Assembly: GCA_038045265.1 (NCBI GenBank)
Contig: JBBSYL010000017.1
Coordinates: forward strand, 1 to 22,164
DNA: 22,164 bases
Source: SICV01 sp038045265
GTDB taxonomy: Archaea > Nanobdellota > Nanobdellia > Pacearchaeales > GW2011-AR1
Reading direction: 5' to 3'
Shown here: piece by piece, positions 8,569 through 14,951 of the stretch
How the letters are laid out: every line of letters starts with the position of its first letter
Position numbering within the stretch: the stretch's first letter is position 1
The notes under the pieces: model-generated
The model's input: the letters and a program-made list of their open reading frames with translations, nothing else
Database searches by the model: none
Told to the model about the DNA's origin: nothing
Made by a program: the position numbers and the translations under genes

Positions 8569-8644
8569 GATAATGGTTTAATCTCTCTGCCTCCAGAAAT
8601 TTTGGAGCAAGCAGAGGATGAGGGTTCGATTCCCTCCGGGGTCA
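8559..8644 (+). tRNA. tRNA-Trp (CCA) with a 13-nt intron
   Basis: The acceptor stem GACTCCG (8559-8565) pairs with CGGGGTC (8637-8643) with one T·G. The D arm is GGAT/ATCT with loop AATGGTTTA. The anticodon stem is TCTGC (8586-8590) with GCAGA (8611-8615). The T arm is GAGGG/CCCTC around TTCGATT. The discriminator is A (8644) and CCA is not encoded. The anticodon stem encloses 20 nt, 13 too many. Removing 8597-8609 leaves the loop CTCCAGA with anticodon CCA (8593-8595) and a 73-nt tRNA. An intron after position 37 is the usual archaeal site. The 5' end overlaps the stop of the upstream CDS, and no tRNA promoter is visible, so it may be processed from a longer transcript. Confidence 0.9.
8597..8609 (+). 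other. Minimal tRNA intron, bulge-helix-bulge-like splice site
   Basis: The intron is AAATTTTGGAGCA. A 4-bp helix CTCC (8591-8594)/GGAG (8604-8607) is flanked by a 5' bulge AG|A and a 3' bulge CA|A, matching the cut sites of the archaeal tRNA endonuclease. The rest is only a hairpin loop, so this is a reduced bulge-helix-loop form. Confidence 0.75.
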
Positions 8645-8663
8645 TTTTCTAAGAAAATCAAGT

Positions 8664-9146
8664 ATGGAAAAAATAAGTAGTAAGGAGTTCAGAGAAAATA
8701 TAGCCAAGGATGAGATTGGTCTTTTCGATAAATTTGGGCATTGCTATATTGCAATAAAGCTATTAGTTGATTTTATACAAGTTTTAGAAAAGAATGAGAA
8801 AGATTACGAAGACCAGTTTACAATTTCTATTATTAATTCTCTAAGAGATTCACACCCTTCCGACAAGTTGACCCATTATATTTGTTTAGAGGCCTATAGC
8901 TTTTATGAAGTTCTTAAGGAAATGAGAAAATACAATAATTCATTACCTGATTTGCCTTCCTATTTTGAGGAGTTAAAAAATGTTAGACATAAAGTGGTTG
9001 CGCATAGAGATTATCGTAGAGAATTGCCTTTGGTAGAAGATGTTTTTATATTACTTTCAAAACTTACTAAAAAAGCAAATATTAAGAAAATTATTGAAGA
9101 TGTAGAACAAAATTTTAATTTAGTAAGAAACAAATTATCCAAATAA
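8664..9146 (+). CDS. HEPN-like protein, possible RNase
   Basis: This 160-residue, predicted all-helical protein is not recognised by overall sequence. Residues 108-116, RHKVVAHRD, fit the R-X(4-6)-H motif of HEPN ribonucleases as R108-x5-H114, in the 'R..kvvAHrD' style seen in AbiU2-like and related abortive-infection HEPN proteins. The motif sits in the last third, preceded by a long helical region, as in that fold. The gene begins 19 nt after the tRNA-Trp and has no clear TATA box or ribosome-binding site, so it is probably read from the same transcript as the nuclease gene and the tRNA. No nucleotidyltransferase partner is adjacent. Role (tRNA cleavage, defence, toxin) is inference. Confidence 0.4.
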   Translation: MEKISSKEFRENIAKDEIGLFDKFGHCYIAIKLLVDFIQVLEKNEKDYEDQFTISIINSLRDSHPSDKLTHYICLEAYSFYEVLKEMRKYNNSLPDLPSYFEELKNVRHKVVAHRDYRRELPLVEDVFILLSKLTKKANIKKIIEDVEQNFNLVRNKLSK

Positions 9147-9149
9147 GAA

Positions 9150-9200
9150 ATTATATTTTCTTCTAAAATTAATTTTAAAATAAAAAAATAAAAAATTGAA
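9150..9200. terminator. A/T-rich bidirectional terminator between convergent genes
   Basis: Between the HEPN-like stop (9146) and the end of the membrane-protein gene (9207) lie T-runs on both strands: TTATATTTTCTTC on plus, and TTTTTTATTTTTTTATTTT on minus (about 9180-9198). There is a small palindrome AAAATTAATTTT at 9165-9176. Archaeal termination uses such T-tracts. Confidence 0.5.
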
Positions 9201-9206
9201 TTTGGT

Positions 9207-9542
9207 TTAATGTCTTGCTAGTACAAAGACATTCTTGATAGCAACAATTATTGTTGATGGTACGAAAATTGCAAGCAATGCGTCAAGGATGTTACTTGCC
9301 CATGCCAGTGATGACAGGGAGTCTCCAGCCAATGAACCTGCTATTATCAATACAGCTCCAGATATTAAAAATGTACCTGTTTCTTTATCGGCAATGTTCA
9401 ATAATCCAACAATCAGACCAATGACTACCAAGGTTGTCAGGATTCCGCCCTGAACTTGACCAAGGAAACCAAAGATCACTGCTACCACAACTCCAATTAG
9501 AAAAGCCCAGCTTCCTATAAAGTTTGATCCGCTTTTAGCCAT
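9207..9542 (-). CDS. Small four-helix membrane protein, unknown function
   Basis: The 111-residue protein has four likely membrane helices at about 8-28, 32-50, 56-73 and 84-108 with very short loops, so it is almost entirely intramembrane. There are few charged residues and no catalytic motif. The start is set by an excellent Shine-Dalgarno sequence, AAAAGGAGG (9548-9556 on the minus strand), 5 nt before the ATG. This differs from the leaderless neighbours and suggests high expression. I do not recognise a named family. A holin-like or structural membrane role is possible but unsupported. Confidence 0.7.
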   Translation of the reverse strand: MAKSGSNFIGSWAFLIGVVVAVIFGFLGQVQGGILTTLVVIGLIVGLLNIADKETGTFLISGAVLIIAGSLAGDSLSSLAWASNILDALLAIFVPSTIIVAIKNVFVLARH

Positions 9543-9547
9543 GTTAA

Positions 9548-9589
9548 CCTCCTTTTACGTCTATATATATGATAAGGGGTTTAAATAGG
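9548..9589 (-). promoter_or_regulatory. Promoter and strong Shine-Dalgarno site of the small membrane protein
   Basis: The site AAAAGGAGG is at 9548-9556. Two TATA-like boxes lie upstream: CCTATTTAAACC (about 9578-9589), which would give a leader of about 15 nt containing the site, and ATATATATAG (9561-9570), which would start transcription at the ATG and lose it. The first is therefore preferred. Confidence 0.6.
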
Positions 9590-9590
9590 T

Positions 9591-9637
9591 GTCGGCGCGC
9601 TGTCCTCCTAAAAGGGTAGAGGATGGTTTACGCCAAC
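9591..9637. ncRNA. Candidate structured RNA element or leader
   Basis: A GC-rich island in AT-rich DNA folds as an outer stem GTCGGCG (9591-9597)/CGCCAAC (9631-9637, one mismatch), an internal loop of 5 and 7 nt, and an inner stem TCCTC (9603-9607)/GAGGA (9619-9623) with an 11-nt loop. The two-stem shape with an internal pocket resembles an H/ACA guide hairpin, but no ACA follows on either strand. A TATA-like TTATAAAAATC (minus, about 9651-9661) would start an RNA at the foot of the stem. Confidence 0.3.
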
Positions 9638-9704
9638 TGTGAATGATATGATTTTTATAATTATATTGTCTTTAGGGGGTTTTTAAAGATTTACAAATTG
9701 AAGT

Positions 9705-10391
9705 TTAAAGTTTTTTCAACTCATTTATTTCTTCCCAGCTTATTGCGGCGCCGTGGAATTTGGTTGCATAGAGAGCCGCTTCAAGAGCTTTTGGATCTGA
9801 AATCTGCAATAAGTTCTTTTTTGATGCAACATAGACGAGTTCTGAAGAACGGATGAATCTATATGCTAAAAATATATCTGTGTTAGTGCTTGAAAGTTTT
9901 GCAGGTAAATGTAATTTCTTTTTCATTAGTTCTTCAAGACCTTCAGGATTTTCTGCTAACAACCTAGTAGTTCGTTCATCTATTGCAATTAAGTTTTCAA
10001 TTCCTAGCTTTGTGCATTCTGTGCTTAATGCAAGGCAGGACATTTCAGCATCACTTACAATTTGTATCCAGCGTCCTTGTGATTGGATTGTGTGGTTTGC
10101 GAAATCCATTAACTCTTTTGTTGATTTTTCTATTGTTTTTTCGTCTATTCCTATAGAATCTGGTAGCTCTATTATTTTTGATTCAAAGAGTTGTTTAATT
10201 CTCAAGGCTTCAAGTTCAAATCTTTGGATGTTTATAGGTCTGTCAATTATCTCATATTTTACTGATTTTGTGATAATGAATTTTCCGTTGAATGTTTTTT
10301 TTAATTCTGGTAAAATATGGAGTAAACCATTCATTGCTAAGTTGATTAGAGCTCCTGAATCAAAAATTAGGACTTTTTTTATTTGTACCAT
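9705..10391 (-). CDS. PIN-domain protein, predicted RNase (toxin-like)
   Basis: The 228-residue protein has the acidic PIN residues in order: D11 (IFDSGALINL), E47 (KYEIIDRP), D114 with E116 (SDAEMSCLAL) and D138 (IAIDERTTRLLA). It is longer than a typical VapC (about 130 aa); the C-terminal 70 residues carry an extra helical part ending in a Trp/Glu-rich segment. PIN domains are Mg-dependent RNases. The start codon is one base after the stop of the HTH protein gene, an arrangement typical of antitoxin-toxin operons. It could instead be an RNA-processing factor, but the tight HTH partner favours a regulated pair. Confidence 0.7.
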   Translation of the reverse strand: MVQIKKVLIFDSGALINLAMNGLLHILPELKKTFNGKFIITKSVKYEIIDRPINIQRFELEALRIKQLFESKIIELPDSIGIDEKTIEKSTKELMDFANHTIQSQGRWIQIVSDAEMSCLALSTECTKLGIENLIAIDERTTRLLAENPEGLEELMKKKLHLPAKLSSTNTDIFLAYRFIRSSELVYVASKKNLLQISDPKALEAALYATKFHGAAISWEEINELKKL

Positions 10392-10392
10392 A

Positions 10393-10959
10393 TTATGAGA
10401 AGAACTCCAGCGCCATCTTGGCTCTTTGTTTTATGCTTACTGCTTTTGGGAGAATATCTGCGGATTTTGACTGGCTTGTATATTCTGCCAGTTCCCATTG
10501 TGAAACGCCTAAAAGTCTGGATGTTTGGCCCAGAGAGAGGCCGTGCTCATATAATTTTGAAGCCTTGTTTATTGCAGCCTTTTTTAAAATTTCTTCTAGA
10601 TATGGTTTAAGGTTAATTGAAGCTGTGGTGAGGGTTTTTCTTGCTCTTAAGATGTGTTCTTGGAATGCGTTCAAGTTATCTTCTTGTGCGGCTTTTATAG
10701 CAAGGTCTAGATATGACGAGAGCTTTTGTGAGACATTACTCCAGTTCTTTATTTTCTTATAATCTTCCCTTTCTATTATCTTGTTTAAGGCGTATGAAAT
10801 TACTGCTAAAGTCAAGCTTCCAGAGTCTTGATTGCATGTCCCACAATGAATTGTTTGATTTGACAATTCTTTTAGTTTTACGGCATCTAAATCTTTTAGG
10901 GCAGATTTTACCTCTTTTAAAACTTGTACAACATGTTGTCTGTCAAGTATTTTATCCAT
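10393..10959 (-). CDS. HTH-domain protein paired with the PIN protein (antitoxin-like)
   Basis: This 188-residue protein is mostly helical. An HTH of about residues 131-162 (INKASKLYEHG, LSLGQTSRLLGVSQWELAEY) matches the pattern 'A..LY..G.S.g..A.lLGvs..e...y' of small archaeal antitoxin-type HTHs. An H38-C39-x2-C42 cluster in the N-terminal half is a possible half metal site. It is the first gene of the two-gene operon with the PIN gene (gap 1 nt). An inverted repeat GAGTTTA-n5-TAAACTC covers its promoter and could be its own operator. Large size compared with classical VapB (about 70-90 aa) makes this an atypical antitoxin, if it is one. Confidence 0.55.
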   Translation of the reverse strand: MDKILDRQHVVQVLKEVKSALKDLDAVKLKELSNQTIHCGTCNQDSGSLTLAVISYALNKIIEREDYKKIKNWSNVSQKLSSYLDLAIKAAQEDNLNAFQEHILRARKTLTTASINLKPYLEEILKKAAINKASKLYEHGLSLGQTSRLLGVSQWELAEYTSQSKSADILPKAVSIKQRAKMALEFFS

Positions 10960-10972
10960 GAACGAATAAATG

Positions 10973-10991
10973 GAGTTTATTATATAAACTC
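10973..10991. promoter_or_regulatory. Inverted repeat over the HTH-PIN operon promoter
   Basis: Arms GAGTTTA (10973-10979) and TAAACTC (10985-10991) with spacer TTATA. The centre (TATATAATA on the minus strand) is itself the TATA box, about 23 bases before the ATG at 10959. A repressor bound here would block transcription, as in autoregulated toxin-antitoxin operons. Confidence 0.55.
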
Positions 10992-11013
10992 TTTTGTTAA
11001 GACTTTCATAAGG

Positions 11014-11022
11014 TTAATATAT
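11014..11022 (+). promoter_or_regulatory. TATA box of the solitary PIN gene (leaderless)
   Basis: TTAATATAT, centred about 26 bases before the ATG at 11044. With the opposing promoter at 10973-10991 it forms a compact divergent promoter of 84 bases. Confidence 0.5.
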
Positions 11023-11043
11023 ATCATATTGTTATGTAAATAA

Positions 11044-11409
11044 ATGGAAGCAGTGCTAGATGCTAATTTTATTATTTCGTGCATGAAGAGAAAGATAGAC
11101 TTTATTGACGCTCTTGAATCTGCGGGGTTTAAGATAGCCGTGCCTAGAGAAGTTATACAGGAATTGAAGGATTTGAAGAATAATGTAAGACATGATGATA
11201 GGGTCGCAATAGATACTGCTTTTTCTCTTTTGGAAGGGGAAAAGGTAAAGAAAATAAAGCTCGGCCAGGGAAGGGTAGATGAGAGGTTAATAGGGCTTGG
11301 AAGGCGGGGAGCCTACATTGCTACTCTTGATTCAGCAATAAAGAGAGCAGTCCCAAACAGAATTATTATAAACAACGCAAAAAATGCCATATTTGTTGAG
11401 AGATCTTGA
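11044..11409 (+). CDS. Solitary PIN-domain protein (Fcf1/VapC9-like)
   Basis: 121 residues. The pattern is that of the archaeal PIN group close to Fcf1/Utp24: VLDANFII with D6, VPREVIQELKDL with E40, GRVDERLIGL with D79/E80, IATLDSAIKRAVPN with D96, and a closing strand IIIN. This group holds a single-domain Mg-dependent nuclease fold and is related to the nucleases that cut pre-rRNA. There is no antitoxin gene beside it on its strand; the divergent HTH-PIN operon is 84 bp away. A housekeeping RNA-processing role is as likely as a toxin role. Confidence 0.8.
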   Translation: MEAVLDANFIISCMKRKIDFIDALESAGFKIAVPREVIQELKDLKNNVRHDDRVAIDTAFSLLEGEKVKKIKLGQGRVDERLIGLGRRGAYIATLDSAIKRAVPNRIIINNAKNAIFVERS

Positions 11410-11414
11410 TTAAA

Positions 11415-11425
11415 TTTTTAAATAC
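11415..11425 (+). promoter_or_regulatory. TATA box of the helicase gene
   Basis: TTTTTAAATAC, about 21-26 bases before the tandem ATGATG at 11441. The transcript would be leaderless. Confidence 0.5.
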
Positions 11426-11440
11426 TCTCTGTTAAGGGAA

Positions 11441-13444
11441 ATGATGGAAAAAGAGGGTTCTTTACTTGATTTTGATGTTTCTGGAAGAGTTATAGTACCA
11501 GAAGGGAATGAATCGAATAGAAAGGAATTGAAAACATCTGAATCTTTGGCTTTCTTGAAAGAGGAAAAATATATGGGGGAAGGAAAAATTGAAAAAATAT
11601 TTGATGATTCTTCCTGGGCGTTATATGAAAATGGCAAAAAGTTGGATCCATTGTTGTTCAGTAATGGAAAGAAACAGGATGATGTTGTGAAAGAGGTGGT
11701 AGATTTAATTAGAGGTGGAAAGAAGATTGTTTTCATTCATGGTGTTTGCGGTACTGGAAAGAGTGCAATTGCGTTGCATATTGCCCGAGAATTGGGAAGG
11801 GCAAGTATTGTCGTTCCTGTAAAAGGTTTGCAAAGGCAGTATGAAGAAGATTATATGGGAAAGAAGCAGGTGCTTAAGAAAAATGGGGAGAAGATGAAGA
11901 TTGCGATGATTACAGGGAGGGATAATCATGATTCTGTCATTTTCCAAGGGAAAAGTTGTGCAGATTTTAATTTACCAGATAATATTAAGATAATTGATAA
12001 GAATATGAAATTGCTTGAAGATTATTATCTTGAAAATCCCCTTAATCAAGGAAGAAATATGCCAAATATAACCAAATTAAAAAGAATACATATTGCTCCA
12101 GCTAATCCTCACTGGAGTCCAATATTACCTGCAAACTATGAGGCGCCTTTGAAAGACGCAAAGAAAAGAAGGTATATGGGATTACAAGGAAAGGAATTTA
12201 TTTTTTATCATAGGAAGCCTGGATGTTCTTACTTTGACCAATATTTAGCTTATCTCGACTCAGATGTTATAATATTTAATTCTGCTAAATATAAAATAGA
12301 AGTTGCATTGGATAGGAAGCCTGAGACAGAAGTAGATGTAGTTGATGAGTGCGATGAATTCTTAGATAATTTTTCAGCACAGGAAGAATTGAATTTGACA
12401 AAATTAGGAGTTGCTTTGAAAGGAATTGTGCCTGAAAATGAATTTTCCTTAGAAATATTAGATAAGATAAGCGAGCTTATAGAACTGGAGCATAGAAATA
12501 AAAAAGCATTGGGAATAAATGAGAATAAGATTTTTCATATATCTGAGACAAATGTGCAGAAAATATTAAATTTAATATTTAGAGATGAAACTTTGCAGGC
12601 AGAGATAGAATTGGACGAGATGAACTATGCGAATAAGGCGCTGGAAGTGATAGAGCAATTTAAGGAGATGTTTGATGATATACATTTAACTTTTAAATAT
12701 AGAGAAGGAGATTTAGTATGCAATCTTGTAAGTACTAATCTTTCTAAAAGGTTTAGTGATATTGTTTCTAAAAATAAAGCATTGGTATTAATGTCCGGAA
12801 CTCTTCATTCGAAAGAAGTTTTGGAGAAAGTTTTTGGGATAAAAGATTTTGCTCTAGTGGATGCTGAGACTTCTTTACAGGGCAATCTAGAAATTATAAA
12901 GACTGGAAAAGAAATTGATTGCAGGTATAGTAATTTTGTAAGTGGGAAGAATAAGAGGGAAGATTATCTAGAAGCCTTGAGAGAGTGCATGAGAAAAGCA
13001 GAGAAACCAGTATTGATTCATGTAAACGCTTTTGATGACTTGCCTAATATGGGTGAAAAGGATTATGAGGAAAATGGCTTAATTTCTAAGGAAACATTGT
13101 ATGCTTTACAGGAAAGTGATAGAACTGGAAGGATGATAAGTATGTTCAAATCGGGATTAAGCGATATGCTTTTCAGTACGAGATGTGCGAGAGGAGTTGA
13201 TTTTCCAGGGAAACAGTGCAACTCCATAGTTTTTACTAAATATCCCAACCCTAATGTGCAAGATATATTCTGGAAAGTGCTTCAAAAAATGAATCCTGCA
13301 GGTTATTGGTCTTTTTATAAAGATAAAGCAAGAAGGGAGTTTTTACAGAGAGTATATAGGGGATTGAGGAGCAAGGAAGATCATGTTTATATTTTAAGCC
13401 CCGATACAAGAGTTTTAGATGCTGTGAAAGAGATGCAAAAATAG
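11441..13444 (+). CDS. XPD/DinG-like superfamily 2 helicase without a canonical Fe-S cysteine set
   Basis: 667 residues. Walker A is GVCGTGKS (101-108). The Walker B/DEAH-equivalent is VDECDE (301-306, DECD in place of DEAH). M451-S-G-T-L-H resembles the 'SGTL' motif typical of the Rad3/XPD/DinG group. Motif V-like STRCARGVDFPG and motif VI-like QRVYRGLR (636-643) follow. Between motifs I and II, ITGRDNH, GKSC, PGCSYFDQY and DVIIFNSAKY line up with the XPD region that carries four Fe-S cysteines, but only two cysteines are there. About 95 residues precede Walker A, more than usual. Predicted 5'-3' DNA helicase or translocase in repair; substrate unknown. It has its own TATA box. Confidence 0.75.
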   Translation: MMEKEGSLLDFDVSGRVIVPEGNESNRKELKTSESLAFLKEEKYMGEGKIEKIFDDSSWALYENGKKLDPLLFSNGKKQDDVVKEVVDLIRGGKKIVFIHGVCGTGKSAIALHIARELGRASIVVPVKGLQRQYEEDYMGKKQVLKKNGEKMKIAMITGRDNHDSVIFQGKSCADFNLPDNIKIIDKNMKLLEDYYLENPLNQGRNMPNITKLKRIHIAPANPHWSPILPANYEAPLKDAKKRRYMGLQGKEFIFYHRKPGCSYFDQYLAYLDSDVIIFNSAKYKIEVALDRKPETEVDVVDECDEFLDNFSAQEELNLTKLGVALKGIVPENEFSLEILDKISELIELEHRNKKALGINENKIFHISETNVQKILNLIFRDETLQAEIELDEMNYANKALEVIEQFKEMFDDIHLTFKYREGDLVCNLVSTNLSKRFSDIVSKNKALVLMSGTLHSKEVLEKVFGIKDFALVDAETSLQGNLEIIKTGKEIDCRYSNFVSGKNKREDYLEALRECMRKAEKPVLIHVNAFDDLPNMGEKDYEENGLISKETLYALQESDRTGRMISMFKSGLSDMLFSTRCARGVDFPGKQCNSIVFTKYPNPNVQDIFWKVLQKMNPAGYWSFYKDKARREFLQRVYRGLRSKEDHVYILSPDTRVLDAVKEMQK

Positions 13445-13454
13445 TGCAATAAAG

Positions 13455-13462
13455 TTTATAAG
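13455..13462 (+). promoter_or_regulatory. TATA box of the 126-aa gene
   Basis: TTTATAAG, centred about 23 bases before the ATG at 13481; only 36 bases separate this gene from the helicase stop. Confidence 0.5.
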
Positions 13463-13480
13463 TAGCCATTTTGGATAAAG

Positions 13481-13861
13481 ATGATGAAGATAGATAGATT
13501 GGGAAGTAATGGTAATTATCAATATCACGCTTGGCTTGAGAGAAAAGATGTCGCGCATCTATTTAGCGGGTGTGACGTTCTAGCAGAAGATGATGAGAAA
13601 TTTTTTATATTGAAACCAGATAGAAACAGGGCAGGTATTTCTTGGAATTTTACTCAAGAAGAGGCGTGTCTGAGTGCTTATTCTTTAGCCATTGGGCTTG
13701 CGGGGCTTAGGGGTGTTGATGATTTGGGGGTGCTAGTCAGAGATGCTGGCAGGATAGTTTTGCCTTTCGTCTCTGATGGAGGTAGAGAGAATGATGTCTT
13801 TACTATGATGCCAGATTATTGGAATGAATTGCCTTCTGTTCAAGAAAAGAAAGTTGCATAA
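13481..13861 (+). CDS. Protein of unknown function, 126 aa
   Basis: A soluble, mixed alpha/beta, acidic protein with no membrane helix and no recognised motif. Visible features are an N-terminal strand-rich part (NYQYHAWLERKDVAHLFSG), a central 'ISWNFTQEEACLSAYSLAIGLAGLRGVDDLGV' helix-rich part (residues about 52-84), and a C-terminal 'RIVLPFVSDGG' strand. It has its own TATA box, so it need not be co-transcribed with the helicase. The tandem ATGATG start could begin at either codon; the first is used here. I cannot assign a role. Confidence 0.65.
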   Translation: MMKIDRLGSNGNYQYHAWLERKDVAHLFSGCDVLAEDDEKFFILKPDRNRAGISWNFTQEEACLSAYSLAIGLAGLRGVDDLGVLVRDAGRIVLPFVSDGGRENDVFTMMPDYWNELPSVQEKKVA

Positions 13862-13867
13862 ATAAAC

Positions 13868-13877
13868 TTAAAAATAA
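13868..13877 (+). promoter_or_regulatory. TATA box of the FAD oxidoreductase gene
   Basis: TTAAAAATAA, centred about 24 bases before the ATG at 13896. Leaderless. Confidence 0.5.
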
Positions 13878-13895
13878 GATATTATTATATAGTTT

Positions 13896-14951
13896 ATGAA
13901 GAAAGAGGATAAGAAGAAAATTGTGATAGTAGGGGGAGGTTTTGCTGGAAGTGCGGTTGCAAAGCAATTGGAAAATCATTTTTCTGTTGAATTGATTGAT
14001 ACGAAAGACTATTTTGAATTTACGCCAGGGATATTAAGAACTCTTGTTGAACCAGAACATGCAAAGAAAATACAAATTATGTATAAAGATTATCTGAAAA
14101 ATACTAGAATAATAGTTGATTGCGTCTTGAATGCAAATAAGAGGTTTGTATATACTAAATCAAGAAAGATTGCCTATGATTATCTTGTTGTTTGTTCTGG
14201 CTCAAGTTATAAGGCGCCTATAAAAGAACAGGATGTTGTTTTTGCTACAAGAGCGAAGAATCTTGTTGATATTCATAAAAGACTTGGGAAAGCAAAAGAA
14301 ATTGCAATAATAGGCGGAGGGCTTGTAGGAGTGGAATTGGCGGCGGAGATAGCTTGCAGATATGGTGATAAAAAAATTACAATGGTGCATAGTGGGGATA
14401 AATTAATGGATAGAAATAGTAAAAAAAGTATAGATTACGCTACTAAATTTCTTTTAAGAAACGGTGTGAAGATAATATTTGAAGAGAGGGTTGTTGGAGG
14501 AGAAAAGAAAGAGATTGAAACGGATAAGGGAACTAAGATAAAATGCGATTTGGTATTTTCCTGTACTGGAATAATTCCCAATTCTGATTTTCTAAAAAAT
14601 TCTGAAGATTTTGCTATATTCCTTGATGAGAAGGGATTTGTTAATGTAAATGATTATATGCAAGTCAACGGATTTAGAAATGTATTTGCTTTGGGAGATA
14701 TTAATGCATGTATGGTTGAGAAAACTGCACAAAACGCAGAATTACAAGCAGAAGTGGCCGTTGAAAATATAAGGGCATTGGAATCTGGAAGAAAATTGAA
14801 AAAATATGTGGAAAAGAAAACGCCGATGGTAATTTCACTTGGAAAATATGATGGAATTTTTGATTATATGCATTTTGTATTTACTGGCAAAGTGCCTGCT
14901 TTTCTTAAATGGGCTGTGGAGAAAAAGGAAATGTGGAATTTGGGGAGTTAG
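13896..14951 (+). CDS. FAD/NAD(P)H oxidoreductase, NDH-2/AIFM2-like
   Basis: 351 residues with the two-dinucleotide-fold layout of type II NADH dehydrogenases and AIFM2/FSP1-like enzymes. The FAD-binding motif is VGGGFAG (12-18), then VELIDTKDYFEFTPG. The NAD(P)H motif is IIGGGLVGVELAAE (138-151), followed by a basic/acidic strand end MVHSG. The flavin-contacting ALGDINA is at 265-271. There is no CxxC or CxxxxC redox pair, so it is not a thioredoxin reductase or lipoamide dehydrogenase. The C-terminal part (HFVFTGKVPAFLKW) resembles the membrane-surface segment of NDH-2 proteins. It likely transfers electrons from NAD(P)H to a quinone or similar acceptor. Its last 47 bases overlap the 3' end of the opposing Pup-ligase-like gene. 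Confidence 0.8.
   Translation: MKKEDKKKIVIVGGGFAGSAVAKQLENHFSVELIDTKDYFEFTPGILRTLVEPEHAKKIQIMYKDYLKNTRIIVDCVLNANKRFVYTKSRKIAYDYLVVCSGSSYKAPIKEQDVVFATRAKNLVDIHKRLGKAKEIAIIGGGLVGVELAAEIACRYGDKKITMVHSGDKLMDRNSKKSIDYATKFLLRNGVKIIFEERVVGGEKKEIETDKGTKIKCDLVFSCTGIIPNSDFLKNSEDFAIFLDEKGFVNVNDYMQVNGFRNVFALGDINACMVEKTAQNAELQAEVAVENIRALESGRKLKKYVEKKTPMVISLGKYDGIFDYMHFVFTGKVPAFLKWAVEKKEMWNLGS

Noticed and set aside
8559..8644. Attachment site of an integrated element at the tRNA 3' end
   Set aside because: I found no second copy of the tRNA 3' end in the window and no integrase gene.
8397..8645. 82-codon minus-strand ORF ending in the tRNA region
   Set aside because: It is antisense to the nuclease gene and covers the whole tRNA-Trp; its start region (GIEPSSSACSK) is the usual false reading of a tRNA complement.
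9591..9637. H/ACA guide RNA
   Set aside because: The hairpin with pocket fits in shape, but no ACA box follows the stem on either strand and no kink-turn motif is visible, so only a generic structured element is claimed.
9853..10398. 181-codon plus-strand ORF
   Set aside because: It is antisense to the PIN gene, which has intact catalytic acids; the plus-strand translation shows no family pattern.
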